A DNA stretch of 64,000 nucleotides from GCA-2706205 sp964215955. Lineage in GTDB: Bacteria; Bdellovibrionota; Bacteriovoracia; Bacteriovoracales; Bacteriovoracaceae. The translations under genes were made by a program, and so were the position numbers. The DNA is taken from positions 49,330-113,329 of the forward strand of contig CAXPDR010000019.1 in the NCBI GenBank assembly GCA_964215955.1, written 5' to 3'. The notes beneath the pieces are model-generated. The model was not told the origin of the DNA, made no database searches, and saw only the letters and a program-made list of their open reading frames with translations. Positions within the stretch are counted from its first letter, which is position 1. Every line of letters starts with the position of its first letter. Shown here in pieces: positions 7,652 through 15,704 of this stretch.

Positions 7652-8527
7652 TCAAGAGAACACATCTTTATTCTCTACTAGAAAATCTATAAAGGCCCTT
7701 GTTTTTAAAGGTAAATTTTTACTTGGTGAAAATACTACGTGAAGTGGATTTTTTTCCTGCCACCATTTTGGAAGGACTTTCTTTAATGTTCCATTTTTCA
7801 ATTCTTTATTACAATTAGTACTTGGAATAATGACTATACCTGTTCCAGCTAAGGCCAATTGTTTGAGCATAGGAAAAGAGTTAGCTCGCATAAACGGTGA
7901 GAATCCATATTGTTGATAAATCTCACTGAGAGGATCTTGTTTATTTTCATTATTAAAAGAGAGAATAGTGTGGTCTTTTATGTCTTCCCAAGACTTTGGT
8001 TCTCCTTTAAGTTTTAAATAATCTGGACTCGCAACTAAAATAAGTTGAGTATCTGCTAGTTTTTTTTGTTTTAAACTGGAATCTTTTAGTTTACCTGCTC
8101 TTAAGGCAAGGTCTATATCATTCGCGGCAAGGTCAACATAAGTATCACTAAGCATGACTCTAAAATTTATCTGAGGATAAATTTTATTAAACTCACATAT
8201 AAGTTGTGGCAAAATATTTTCACCAAATGAAATGGGACCTGAAATTGAAATTGTTCCAGAAACCGAGTCGCTTTCATCGGAAAAAGAATCAATTTTTTTA
8301 TCTAATTGCTCCATGAGTAAGTGGGTGTCTTGATAGAGGTTTTTGCCGGCCTCAGTTAAACTAATGGAGCGGGTACTTCTTTTTAAAAGTTCAGTGTTCA
8401 GTTCTTCTTCTAAACGCAAAATTGAGCGGCTTACTCTCGATTTTGGTTGTTTGAGTTGATGTGCTGCCTTAGTAAAGCTTCCAAATTCAGCAACCTTTAT
8501 GAATACTTTCAGTAGGTTATAGTTCAT
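7652..8527 (-). CDS. LysR-family transcriptional regulator
   Basis: 291 residues with the standard N-terminal helix-turn-helix (LLKVFIKVAEFGSFTKAAHQLKQPKSRVSRSILRLEEELNTELL) and a two-lobe periplasmic-binding-protein-like effector domain (SGPISFGENILPQLICEF onwards). The RSTRSISLTEAG wing is typical of the AaeR/DsdC-like group that often sits beside pirin and quinone or FMN reductases. It is divergent from pirin with a 112-base shared control region containing an ATTG-N5-CAAT box. It probably activates pirin and its reductase. No clear ribosome site precedes its ATG. Confidence 0.9.
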   Translation of the reverse strand: MNYNLLKVFIKVAEFGSFTKAAHQLKQPKSRVSRSILRLEEELNTELLKRSTRSISLTEAGKNLYQDTHLLMEQLDKKIDSFSDESDSVSGTISISGPISFGENILPQLICEFNKIYPQINFRVMLSDTYVDLAANDIDLALRAGKLKDSSLKQKKLADTQLILVASPDYLKLKGEPKSWEDIKDHTILSFNNENKQDPLSEIYQQYGFSPFMRANSFPMLKQLALAGTGIVIIPSTNCNKELKNGTLKKVLPKWWQEKNPLHVVFSPSKNLPLKTRAFIDFLVENKDVFS

Positions 8528-8544
8528 TATTGTCTCACTTTTGG

Positions 8545-8598
8545 AACATTGTAATGCAATTGTGTCTCCTTTTGCAACAGATAAAATTAGACGATAAT
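8545..8598 (+). promoter_or_regulatory. LysR-type control block with promoter for pirin operon
   Basis: The block opens with AACATTGTAATGCA, containing ATTG-N5-CAAT, and ends with TTGCAAC at 8572-8578. TTTTGC and GATAAT (8593-8598), 17 bases apart, form a promoter toward pirin. The same block with identical internal spacing is at 18740-18793, in front of the ygiD-like remnant. Confidence 0.7.
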
Positions 8599-8639
8599 GA
8601 ATAAGAACTTAATAAAGAATACCAAAAAAGGAAGTTTAT

Positions 8640-9353
8640 ATGAAAACAGTATTACACAAAGCAGACACTAGAGGAGTTGCAAACCATGGATGGCTTAGTA
8701 GTCATCATACTTTTAGTTTTGCTAATTATTACAATCCTGAGCGAATGGGTTTTGGAACTTTGAGAGTTATAAATGATGACATCGTTGCCCCTGCTAGAGG
8801 TTTTGGAACTCATCCCCATGAAAATATGGAAATTATATCAGTTCCACTTAGTGGTTGTCTTAGGCATAAAGATACTATGGGAAATGAACATGTCATAAAA
8901 GCAGGTGAGGTTCAGGCGATGAGTGCAGGTACTGGTCTTCAACATAGTGAATATAATCATTCTCAAAATGAAGCTGTAAACTTTTTACAGATTTGGGTTT
9001 ATCCAAAGAGAAAAAATATCAAACCTAATTATTCACAAAAGGAATTTTTAGAAGAAAATCGAATGAATAAAATACAGCTAGTCGTTTCTCCAGATGGAAG
9101 GGATAATACGGTTGAAATTAATCAAGATGCCTTCTTTTCAAGGACTCAAATTGGGGTTGGTAATGAGCTTACTTATTCAAAGTATTTAAAAGATAATGGT
9201 GTTTATTTCTTGATCCTAGAGGGAGATATAGAAGTAAATGGAAAAAGTCTAAGTACTAAAGATGGTCTTGGAGTTATGGATGCAGATGACCTGAAATTAG
9301 TAGCTAAAAGTAAAGCTGAAGTTTTAATTATGGAAGTGCCTCTAAAGGCCTAA
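8640..9353 (+). CDS. Pirin-family bicupin protein (YhhW-like)
   Basis: 237 residues, the normal length. The N-terminal cupin has the full metal set: H58-P-H60-E and H102-S-E104 (THPHENMEI and LQHSEYN). The entry AWLSSHHTFSFANYY-like segment (here GWLSSHHTFSF) is the pirin signature. Some pirins are quercetin dioxygenases and others are regulators; this one has all metal ligands. GGAAG lies 5-6 bases before the ATG. It is followed 12 bases later by the FMN reductase gene. Confidence 0.9.
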   Translation: MKTVLHKADTRGVANHGWLSSHHTFSFANYYNPERMGFGTLRVINDDIVAPARGFGTHPHENMEIISVPLSGCLRHKDTMGNEHVIKAGEVQAMSAGTGLQHSEYNHSQNEAVNFLQIWVYPKRKNIKPNYSQKEFLEENRMNKIQLVVSPDGRDNTVEINQDAFFSRTQIGVGNELTYSKYLKDNGVYFLILEGDIEVNGKSLSTKDGLGVMDADDLKLVAKSKAEVLIMEVPLKA

Positions 9354-9365
9354 GGAGTTTAGATA

Positions 9366-9872
9366 ATGAAAAAAGTATTAATAGTAGCCGGAAGTAATAA
9401 TAAGAATTTAGAACTCGCAGGAGAGTTTAATAAAACTTTATCAGCGAGAGGAGTAGAAACACAGGTTCTAGATTTAGTATCGCTTAATTTACCGCTTTAT
9501 ACACCTATTGCAGAAGCTCAGGGAATACCTTCTGAAGTTTTAGAATATAAAAAGTTGATAGGTGAGGCCTCGGGTTTTGTATTTGTGGTCCCCGAATATA
9601 ATGGGGGACTACCTCCAGTTGTGACGAACTTTATCGCTTGGATTAGTCGAAGTGGTGATCAAAATTGGAGAGGAGTATTTAATGGAAAACCTGCTGGACT
9701 CGCAAGCTTTAGTGGAGGAGGTGGTATTCAGGCGCTCGTATCTCTTCGGACACAACTTTCTTATATTGGAATGAATACTATTGGAAGACAGGTCGTCGCT
9801 ACTTATAGGCAAGAACTTAATATGGAAGATGTTGAGGGTGTTTCCGATTTGCTCATTGACGGGATGAAATAG
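9366..9872 (+). CDS. NADPH-dependent FMN reductase (azoreductase/quinone-reductase type)
   Basis: 168 residues with the flavodoxin-like fold: VAGSNNKN phosphate loop at the start and VVPEYNGGLPPVVTNFIAW, the diagnostic PEYNG flavin loop, then KPAGLASFSGGGGIQALVSLR. Members reduce FMN or quinones with NADPH. It is coupled to pirin (12-base gap, AGGAG site), suggesting an aromatic or quinone stress response run by the LysR regulator. Confidence 0.9.
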   Translation: MKKVLIVAGSNNKNLELAGEFNKTLSARGVETQVLDLVSLNLPLYTPIAEAQGIPSEVLEYKKLIGEASGFVFVVPEYNGGLPPVVTNFIAWISRSGDQNWRGVFNGKPAGLASFSGGGGIQALVSLRTQLSYIGMNTIGRQVVATYRQELNMEDVEGVSDLLIDGMK

Positions 9873-9949
9873 ATTTTAAATATTTTATAACTTGATTTGT
9901 AAGAAGTTTTCATAAGACAAATTGGATCAATATTGTCACAATTTAGACT

Positions 9950-10948
9950 ATGAAAACTTTTTTATCTTTAATTTTCTTCTTTTCTTTAAATTCTTATGCT
10001 TCACAAAAACATTTAAAAAATAAACCAACTAAAGCAGATGGTTTTGCTTGGGCAAAGAACTTAGATCCGCTTAAAAGTTCAAGTTGGCCATTTGAAATCG
10101 AATCGATTGGTCATTCGATGCAATCATTTCAAAAATATGGTTTTTCTTCTGCTTATTGGCATGATGGTTTGGATATGCGAGGGGATGCTGGAACTAAAAT
10201 TTATGCCAGCGTTTCAGGAACAGTGGTTAATATTGAAAACTATCATCCGGGAAATGATCTTTATTGGGAAGTTGCAATTTTAGACGATCAAGGTTTTGTT
10301 TGGAAATATCATCATGTTGATAAAGACTCGATTCCAAAGAAAGTAAAAGATGCTTTCAAAAATAAATTAAGAGTGGAACAAGGTGAGTATATAGGTGATA
10401 TTGTCACTTGGCCAGAAAGTGCATATGGTGAACGCTATCATCACATCCACTTGCTCGTCGTGGATGGAAAGGGACGATTCATTAATCCTTTTAAACTTTT
10501 ACCAAAACTTCTCGATCATTCAGCACCAGTTATTAAAGAAATTGGCTTGTTTGATCATAAACGCCGAATTATTCGAGGCAATACTGTTCGCGGAGAACAC
10601 GGAATTTTTATCAATGCTTATGATACAGTTCTTCATTCAAAATTTAATCTTACTCCATATATGATTAGTTATAGAATTGATGGTGGGGATGAGAAGATCG
10701 TATGGAAATTTGATACACTTCCTTCCATTGGAAATGATAGAGATTATATTCATGACTTTTATTTAAAAGGAACTTGTGGAAATTATCATTGTCGTAATTT
10801 TTATATAAATCTTAATTTTAATATCAAGTCTAAAAATAATGCGACAGATTTTTTAACTCTCAGTAAAGGGCAACACCAGGTTGATGTAAAGGTGAGCGAT
10901 TTTGTCGGTAATAGTGCGAATAAGAGTTTTATTTATCAGGTTGAATGA
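9950..10948 (+). CDS. Exported M23-type peptidase with C-terminal beta domain
   Basis: 332 residues. The signal peptide covers ~1-18 (FLSLIFFFSLNSYAS). The M23/LytM core runs about 50-185, with zinc ligands H71 and D75 in WHDGLD and H165-I-H167 in YHHIHL. The rest (about 190-332) looks like an Ig- or beta-sandwich-like domain (APVIKEIGLFDHKR, then VDVKVSDFVGNSANKSFIYQ at the end). M23 enzymes cut peptide cross-links in peptidoglycan or act as inactive scaffolds; here all ligands are present, so activity is likely. The C-terminal add-on may handle positioning. Confidence 0.8.
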   Translation: MKTFLSLIFFFSLNSYASQKHLKNKPTKADGFAWAKNLDPLKSSSWPFEIESIGHSMQSFQKYGFSSAYWHDGLDMRGDAGTKIYASVSGTVVNIENYHPGNDLYWEVAILDDQGFVWKYHHVDKDSIPKKVKDAFKNKLRVEQGEYIGDIVTWPESAYGERYHHIHLLVVDGKGRFINPFKLLPKLLDHSAPVIKEIGLFDHKRRIIRGNTVRGEHGIFINAYDTVLHSKFNLTPYMISYRIDGGDEKIVWKFDTLPSIGNDRDYIHDFYLKGTCGNYHCRNFYINLNFNIKSKNNATDFLTLSKGQHQVDVKVSDFVGNSANKSFIYQVE

Positions 10949-11190
10949 TTTTTTGACTTAATGATTACTAAAGTCTGAGGTAAATCAGAGACTTACCATG
11001 TAGCATGCGGTTTAATACTTAAAAGTATCTATTCAAGCGCTAATGTGGTATAATGAGTATAAGGATGAGATTTTTCTTTTCGTTTTTTTATTTTCATAAT
11101 TAAGTCAATTTGACAAAACAATCGTAAAATTAAATTCAAAATTTATTAAATAAACCACAAGATTCTCTCTTGATGGTTCGTTTATTAGAG
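10949..11190. other. Intergenic DNA between M23 gene and CarD-like gene leader
   Basis: No gene is seen. AAGTCTGA at 10971-10978 and TC..AGACTT ending at 10994 can form a short imperfect hairpin behind the M23 gene, possibly its terminator. The rest is AT-rich and must hold the promoter for the CarD-like gene. Confidence 0.35.
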
Positions 11191-11234
11191 AAAGGATAAG
11201 GTCTATATGAATTGATGATTAGGCCATATCCTTT
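11191..11234 (+). promoter_or_regulatory. Structured 5' leader of the CarD-like gene
   Basis: AAAGGATA pairs with TATCCTTT, and inside them GGTCTA pairs with TAGGCC (one G-U), separated by a single A/A mismatch and closing a 14-base loop. The hairpin is followed by TTTGATCTTTTT, so it has the shape of an attenuator or terminator. It lies 31 bases before the true ATG. An in-frame ATG inside the hairpin loop at 11212 has no ribosome site. Confidence 0.55.
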
Positions 11235-11265
11235 GATCTTTTTAATATTAAATGGAGGTTTTATT

Positions 11266-11745
11266 ATGAACAAAGAAAGTATTATTGGAGAAAGTATTAT
11301 TTGTAGTGGTCTTGGAATTGGACAAATTACAGACATCACTCATTTAACTGAGGGTGGGGAAGAGTTTTACAAAGTTAACTTTCCAAAAGATAAGTGTACA
11401 AATTACTTTTCCATTGAAAACAAAAAGAATTATAGAATCCTTTCATCTAAAAAAACGTTAAGTAAGGCTATTGAAACTTTTAAAACAAGTTTTGAGCCAG
11501 CCGAATATAAAACAGTCCAAGAAAAAATCAATACGGTTAAAGAATTATTAAAAGAGGAAGATGTAGTTAAATTAGCAAAAACCTTATCACAGCTAAACGC
11601 AGAAAAAGAATTACATGTTCAAATTAACAAATCTTACAAAGATGCTTTGGATTCTTTTATTGATGAAATTTCATTTGTTCTTGAAGTAAAAAGGTCGGAA
11701 GCATATTCCATTTTAAGCCTTAAGGATCCTGATAATAAAAAATAA
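11266..11745 (+). CDS. CarD-like RNA-polymerase-binding regulator
   Basis: 159 residues from ATG 11266 with GGAGG 7 bases upstream. The N-terminal ~60 residues (GESIICSGLGIGQITDITHLTEGGEEFYKVNF) match the CarD/TRCF RNAP-interacting Tudor-like domain: a G-D-x-V-hydrophobic-hG-x-G turn, then strands ending in a three-residue K/R cluster. The remainder is helical and lysine-rich, as in CarD family DNA-binding tails. CarD proteins bind the RNAP beta subunit and stabilise open complexes, for example at stress or rRNA promoters. The structured leader implies post-transcriptional or attenuation control. Confidence 0.65.
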   Translation: MNKESIIGESIICSGLGIGQITDITHLTEGGEEFYKVNFPKDKCTNYFSIENKKNYRILSSKKTLSKAIETFKTSFEPAEYKTVQEKINTVKELLKEEDVVKLAKTLSQLNAEKELHVQINKSYKDALDSFIDEISFVLEVKRSEAYSILSLKDPDNKK

Positions 11746-11864
11746 ATTATTAGATTGGAGCTTACAGTTTGAAAAACTAATTTTATTCTTCAAGTCAAAG
11801 ATCATCTTATGAGAAATCATACTAACGTATTAAAAGTTTATAAATGGCATAAAAGGAGAATATT

Positions 11865-12059
11865 ATGCAAACAGGTACAGTAAAGTTTTTTAACGATCAA
11901 AAAGGATTTGGCTTCATTACACCGGATAATGGTGGAAGTGATATTTTTGTTCACGTTTCAGCAGTTGAAAATGGAACACTAGCTGATAACGATAAGGTAA
12001 CTTATGTTGTTGGTGAAGGTGCTAAAGGACCTTGTGCTTTAGAAGTAAAAATGGCTTAA
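11865..12059 (+). CDS. CspA-family cold-shock protein
   Basis: 64 residues with RNP1 K13-G-F-G-F-I18 and RNP2 I27-F-V-H-V-S32, a five-strand OB fold binding single-stranded nucleic acid as an RNA chaperone. AAAGGAG is 8 bases before ATG. The 119-base gap upstream allows a long 5' UTR like those of cold-inducible csp genes, but no cold-box was identified. It is closed by a strong hairpin downstream. Confidence 0.95.
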   Translation: MQTGTVKFFNDQKGFGFITPDNGGSDIFVHVSAVENGTLADNDKVTYVVGEGAKGPCALEVKMA

Positions 12060-12063
12060 TCAT

Positions 12064-12113
12064 TTCAAAGCAAAGTGTAGGTGTTTTTTGGTAAATGCTT
12101 ACACTTTGTTGAA
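12064..12113 (+). terminator. Hairpin behind the cold-shock gene
   Basis: CAAAGTGTA (12071-12079) pairs with TACACTTTG (12100-12108), and outside a two-base bulge TTCAA pairs with TTGAA, giving 14 pairs around a ~20-base loop. There is no strong T run after it, so it may act as an mRNA 3' stabiliser as well as a stop. Confidence 0.6.
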
Positions 12114-12187
12114 AATTGACTCAAAGTTTACATAAAGTTGATCTCTCTTAAATTCACTAATGCTACTTTTTAAATAGGAGGGCATTT

Positions 12188-12637
12188 ATGAATTTTCTAA
12201 ATACGACAGTTTTTATTAGTTTATCTTTTTTTTCATTTCATCTTTTTGCTAGTGATATTTTTCAGGTCAGAGTTGAAAAAGTTGATCATCTAAGTGGTCA
12301 TCAAATTGATTTTGAATGGGAACTTACTACTCAACATGGAACAACCCTCAAGTTGGTTTGTCCGGGCAATAAGGTTGCCTATAAGGATACCCCTCATATT
12401 TTATATTTTGGGCATGCTAATCAGTACGTAGGAAGATTTGCATTTAACGCTGACAATAAATGTAATCAACTCAATGAATTTATTCGTGGAGTTCATTATC
12501 GAGTTGATCCAATTAATCCGATTATTCTTAAATTTAGCCGCAGCAAAAAGGAAGTTCGATCGATAATCTTTCCTGAGCTCGATCCGTATGACTTAAGTCC
12601 AAAGTCCAAGTTTGGAAACGTTATTGGTGGAATTTAG
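12188..12637 (+). CDS. Secreted protein of unknown function
   Basis: 149 residues. ATG has TAGGAGG 7 bases upstream. The first ~22 residues are a signal peptide (LNTTVFISLSFFSFHLFAS). The mature part is short, has two cysteines (LVCPGN, NKCNQ) and a repeated pattern of His and aromatic residues (PHILYFGHANQYVGRF). I do not recognise it. It follows the csp hairpin and has its own promoter-like TTGACT about 70 bases upstream. Confidence 0.65.
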   Translation: MNFLNTTVFISLSFFSFHLFASDIFQVRVEKVDHLSGHQIDFEWELTTQHGTTLKLVCPGNKVAYKDTPHILYFGHANQYVGRFAFNADNKCNQLNEFIRGVHYRVDPINPIILKFSRSKKEVRSIIFPELDPYDLSPKSKFGNVIGGI

Positions 12638-12796
12638 ATGAGGGCATTATACTCACGTTAATTAGTATTATTTATCATGATTTTTTGATGACTTACAAGA
12701 AGATTGACTAAAAACTTAACAGTCCCTATAAATTTAAATATCAAGATACAACTAACCAAAATGTAGGGTATTCTATTGAAAAATAGGAGACTTAAT

Positions 12797-13267
12797 ATGA
12801 ATGTAATTATTAACTTTTTAGCTATTCTTTGCATCGTTGTTTTTTCATCTACTAATACTAAAGCAAATGGTACTTGTAGGCTTCATTATAAAGGTTTAGA
12901 GGATAATAACGAGGTTGACATTTTATCAGCCAAAAATCGATTTAAAAGAAAAGACTTTATTGTTTTAACAAACATAAAGCCTGTTCCTGGAGATTATGTC
13001 TTGAGCTTAACAAGTTCTAAACTTGTAGCTGACGATCAGTTCAGACCTTTTTTGTGTATAATAACCCTGGGTAATGAATGTAAAACTACAGGCGGACATT
13101 ATAAGTATATAGAAAAATATACTTTAGCCAAAGTTGATGAAGACGGGAGTCATGAAATTATAGAGCATTTAAGTAGTGATGTTGAGTCCGGTATGTACAT
13201 AGAAGAAAAAAGTAAAAAAAGAGCTAGTAAACTAGCTTCCAAAGTCAAAACTTGTCATTATTACTAA
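12797..13267 (+). CDS. Secreted Cys-containing protein of unknown function
   Basis: About 156 residues from ATG 12797, chosen because AGGAG lies 7 bases upstream; the longer TTG frame from 12776 would place the ribosome site inside the gene. Signal peptide MNVIINFLAILCIVVFSSTNTKA. Mature part with cysteines at NGTCRLHY, LCIITLGNECKTTGG and KTCHYY, suggesting disulfides. The C-terminus is lysine-rich. I know no family for it. Confidence 0.65.
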   Translation: MNVIINFLAILCIVVFSSTNTKANGTCRLHYKGLEDNNEVDILSAKNRFKRKDFIVLTNIKPVPGDYVLSLTSSKLVADDQFRPFLCIITLGNECKTTGGHYKYIEKYTLAKVDEDGSHEIIEHLSSDVESGMYIEEKSKKRASKLASKVKTCHYY

Positions 13268-13465
13268 ATAGTAATTGAGGCCTTCCTTTTCAAATCAATG
13301 GTCAATGGAGGGCCCAATAAATATTCAAACCGACAAAGTATCTAAGTGGTTTTTACAGTTGTAAATTCGGATTTTCCTAATTGTGGAATTTATTTTTTGA
13401 ACCTTGAATAGACTCAGGCCATTATAAGCAACGTTAATACTATGTATTTATAATGAGGCTTAGTT

Positions 13466-14893
13466 ATGGTGGTTTATAGTTTTCTCTTCTTTTTATTAGT
13501 TTTTGTTTTGATTGGTGTTTCATCAACATTTAAAAGCAAAAAAAGTAATTCAGATTATCTTTTAGCGGGACATGATATTCCACCTTGGCTTGCAGCTCTT
13601 TCCGCTATCGCTACTAATAATAGTGGTTATATGTTTATTGGTATGATTGGATTTACTTATACTTCTGGTCTTCAATCTATTTGGCTTATGATTGGTTGGA
13701 TTGTTGGTGACTTTATTATGAGTATGTTTGTTCATAAAAAGTTACGAAAAGTTACTGAAAGTGAAAATATATTAAGCTTTGGTGGAGTTCTATCACGTTG
13801 GCAAAAAGGAACTAATTTTAAAAAACTAAGACTGTTGGTCGGAATTATAACTGTCTTGTTCTTAGGTGTATATGCAGCAGCTCAACTTAAAGCCGGAAGT
13901 AAAGCACTTCATGTTTTATTTGGATGGGACTATAGTATTGGTGCCATCATAGGAAGTGTTATTGTATTTCTCTACTGTTTATCTGGAGGGATAAGGGCTT
14001 CGATCTGGACTGACGCTGCTCAATCCATTGTCATGATTTTTGCTATGACTTTGTTATTTTTTGTCGGAGTTAATCAAGTCGGTGGCTTTGATCAATATGT
14101 CTCTAAACTTGATGCTATTTCACCAACATTTTTAAGCCTTCAACCCACTGGACTGAGTCTTGATAATTCTGTGGGTGTTTTGTTATTTATTCTAGGTTGG
14201 GTCTTTGGTGGCTTTGGAGTTATAGGTCAACCTCATATTATGATTCGATTTATGACGGTGGATAATCCAGAAAGCATGAATAAAACTAAGGTCTATTATT
14301 ATTCTTGGTATATCGCCTTTTATGCTGTGACTATTGGAGCAGGATTAACTGCTAGGCTAATCTTACCTGAGTCTAGTTCATTTGATGCAGAGTTAGCTCT
14401 TCCTTTGATGAGTCAACAAATGTTACCTGAAATCTTAATCGGTGTTGTTCTTGCCGGAATTTTTTCTGCAACTATGTCTACTGCAGATTCTCAAATATTA
14501 AGCTGTAGTGCTGCTTTTACCAGAGATATACTTCCAAAAGAAAAGGTCACATTGTTTATTACAAAACTTACAACTGCAGCAGTGACTATTGTTGCTTTAA
14601 TGATAGCACTTTTCGGAAGCAGTAATGTATTTGAACTTGTTCTTATTGCATGGTCTGTTTTATCCGCAGGCTTTGGTCCACTTATGCTCATGTATGCCTT
14701 AGGTAAAAAAGTTTCAGAAATGACAGGAATCCTAATGATTGTTCATGGGGTTGGGGTAACCCTATTGTGGAGAGAGTTAGGTCTGGGTGGAACTATGTAT
14801 GAAGTGGCTCCTGGAATGATTGTCGGATTTCTCACTTACTTTATTTTAAGTATGACTAGTTGGAATGATTTTGAGGAGGCGAAGGCTTCATAA
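13466..14893 (+). CDS. Sodium/solute symporter of the SSS family, PutP-like
   Basis: 475 residues, about 13 membrane segments. SSS features: the early NSDYLLAGHDIPPWLAALSAIATNNSGYMFIGMIG, the middle GGIRASIWTDAAQSIVM, and ILIGVVLAGIFSATMSTADSQILSCSAAFTRDI, where the SATMSTADSQ motif matches the Na+-binding region of PutP. Proline or a related substrate uptake driven by Na+ is likely, but the substrate is not fixed by motif. It has its own promoter region and no operon partner. Confidence 0.85.
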   Translation: MVVYSFLFFLLVFVLIGVSSTFKSKKSNSDYLLAGHDIPPWLAALSAIATNNSGYMFIGMIGFTYTSGLQSIWLMIGWIVGDFIMSMFVHKKLRKVTESENILSFGGVLSRWQKGTNFKKLRLLVGIITVLFLGVYAAAQLKAGSKALHVLFGWDYSIGAIIGSVIVFLYCLSGGIRASIWTDAAQSIVMIFAMTLLFFVGVNQVGGFDQYVSKLDAISPTFLSLQPTGLSLDNSVGVLLFILGWVFGGFGVIGQPHIMIRFMTVDNPESMNKTKVYYYSWYIAFYAVTIGAGLTARLILPESSSFDAELALPLMSQQMLPEILIGVVLAGIFSATMSTADSQILSCSAAFTRDILPKEKVTLFITKLTTAAVTIVALMIALFGSSNVFELVLIAWSVLSAGFGPLMLMYALGKKVSEMTGILMIVHGVGVTLLWRELGLGGTMYEVAPGMIVGFLTYFILSMTSWNDFEEAKAS

Positions 14894-14920
14894 AGTTGAA
14901 TGATTTAAAATGGATGGTGG

Positions 14921-15538
14921 TTAAAGTATAACACCATCTACATAGCACCTACCATCTATTTTCATAGACTCAGTAACCTGAATCTTGCGATCTGGCATCA
15001 GAAGAATTTCACCTTCATTATTTTCCGTAATAAGAATTCCCTTTTGATCAGACATTAGAGTTAGGGTTATTAGAGCTCCAGGTCTTGCTAATCTTTCAAA
15101 GGCGTAATAATTAGCATCCCTCTTATATAGACTTGTGGATAAAAATGCTTTATCTTCAATCGTGTCGCCTGCTTCGAAACATTTATTATCGCGCCAATCT
15201 AAACCTATTCCACGATATAGTACAAGTCCTTTCGGTATTGAGGGCAAGATATTAGCAGCTTCTTTTATGTCATTAACATCTTTCTGTACTTGATGGGGAT
15301 AATCATAATAATTAAACTCGGTTTTAGTTCCACGTAAATAAGCATTTATATCTAAATAAACGGTTTCATCTAAATGAGCATAATATTGAATAGCAAACTT
15401 TTGTCTTTTACTTAATTTTGAGGAGTTAGCATAATTAGAATAACCAAGGTAATCAGATAGTTTAACTTCGTTCCAGTTGAACTCTGCAAATATAGGAAAA
15501 GTAAAAAATAGACTAACTAATGTTAAAAACTTCATCAT
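14921..15538 (-). CDS. Exported ADP-ribosyltransferase of the R-S-E class
   Basis: 205 residues. Signal peptide ~1-18 (KFLTLVSLFFTFPIFA). The three catalytic blocks of arginine-targeting or C3-like ARTs are in order: VLYR109G (NAD-binding Arg), FLS134-T-S136 (STS), and N-E175-G-E177-ILL (ExE, where the first Glu directs to arginine in iota-like or C3-like toxins). Length and layout match single-domain ART exoenzymes. There is no binding or translocation domain, so it is probably released into the periplasm, host/prey or medium. The only Cys pair is at ~120 and ~198. No antitoxin neighbour is visible. ART assignment is strong; target and role are unknown. The start is M1 or M2. Confidence 0.75.
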   Translation of the reverse strand: MMKFLTLVSLFFTFPIFAEFNWNEVKLSDYLGYSNYANSSKLSKRQKFAIQYYAHLDETVYLDINAYLRGTKTEFNYYDYPHQVQKDVNDIKEAANILPSIPKGLVLYRGIGLDWRDNKCFEAGDTIEDKAFLSTSLYKRDANYYAFERLARPGALITLTLMSDQKGILITENNEGEILLMPDRKIQVTESMKIDGRCYVDGVIL

Positions 15539-15704
15539 ATTATTAAAACTATGGCCTTGATATAAATTTAAATATTATTTTGCCACTTTTTTGATTCAAC
15601 GAAGAGTATTTTGAAAAATGCTGCAAAAAATACATGTAAAAAGTTTAGACATTTTAAATGAGTTCATTGATGATTATATATAGAAGGCATATTAGGAGTA
15701 AGTT

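Noticed and set aside
11212..11265. Earlier ATG for the CarD-like gene
   Set aside because: It lies in the hairpin loop with no ribosome site, while 11266 has GGAGG.
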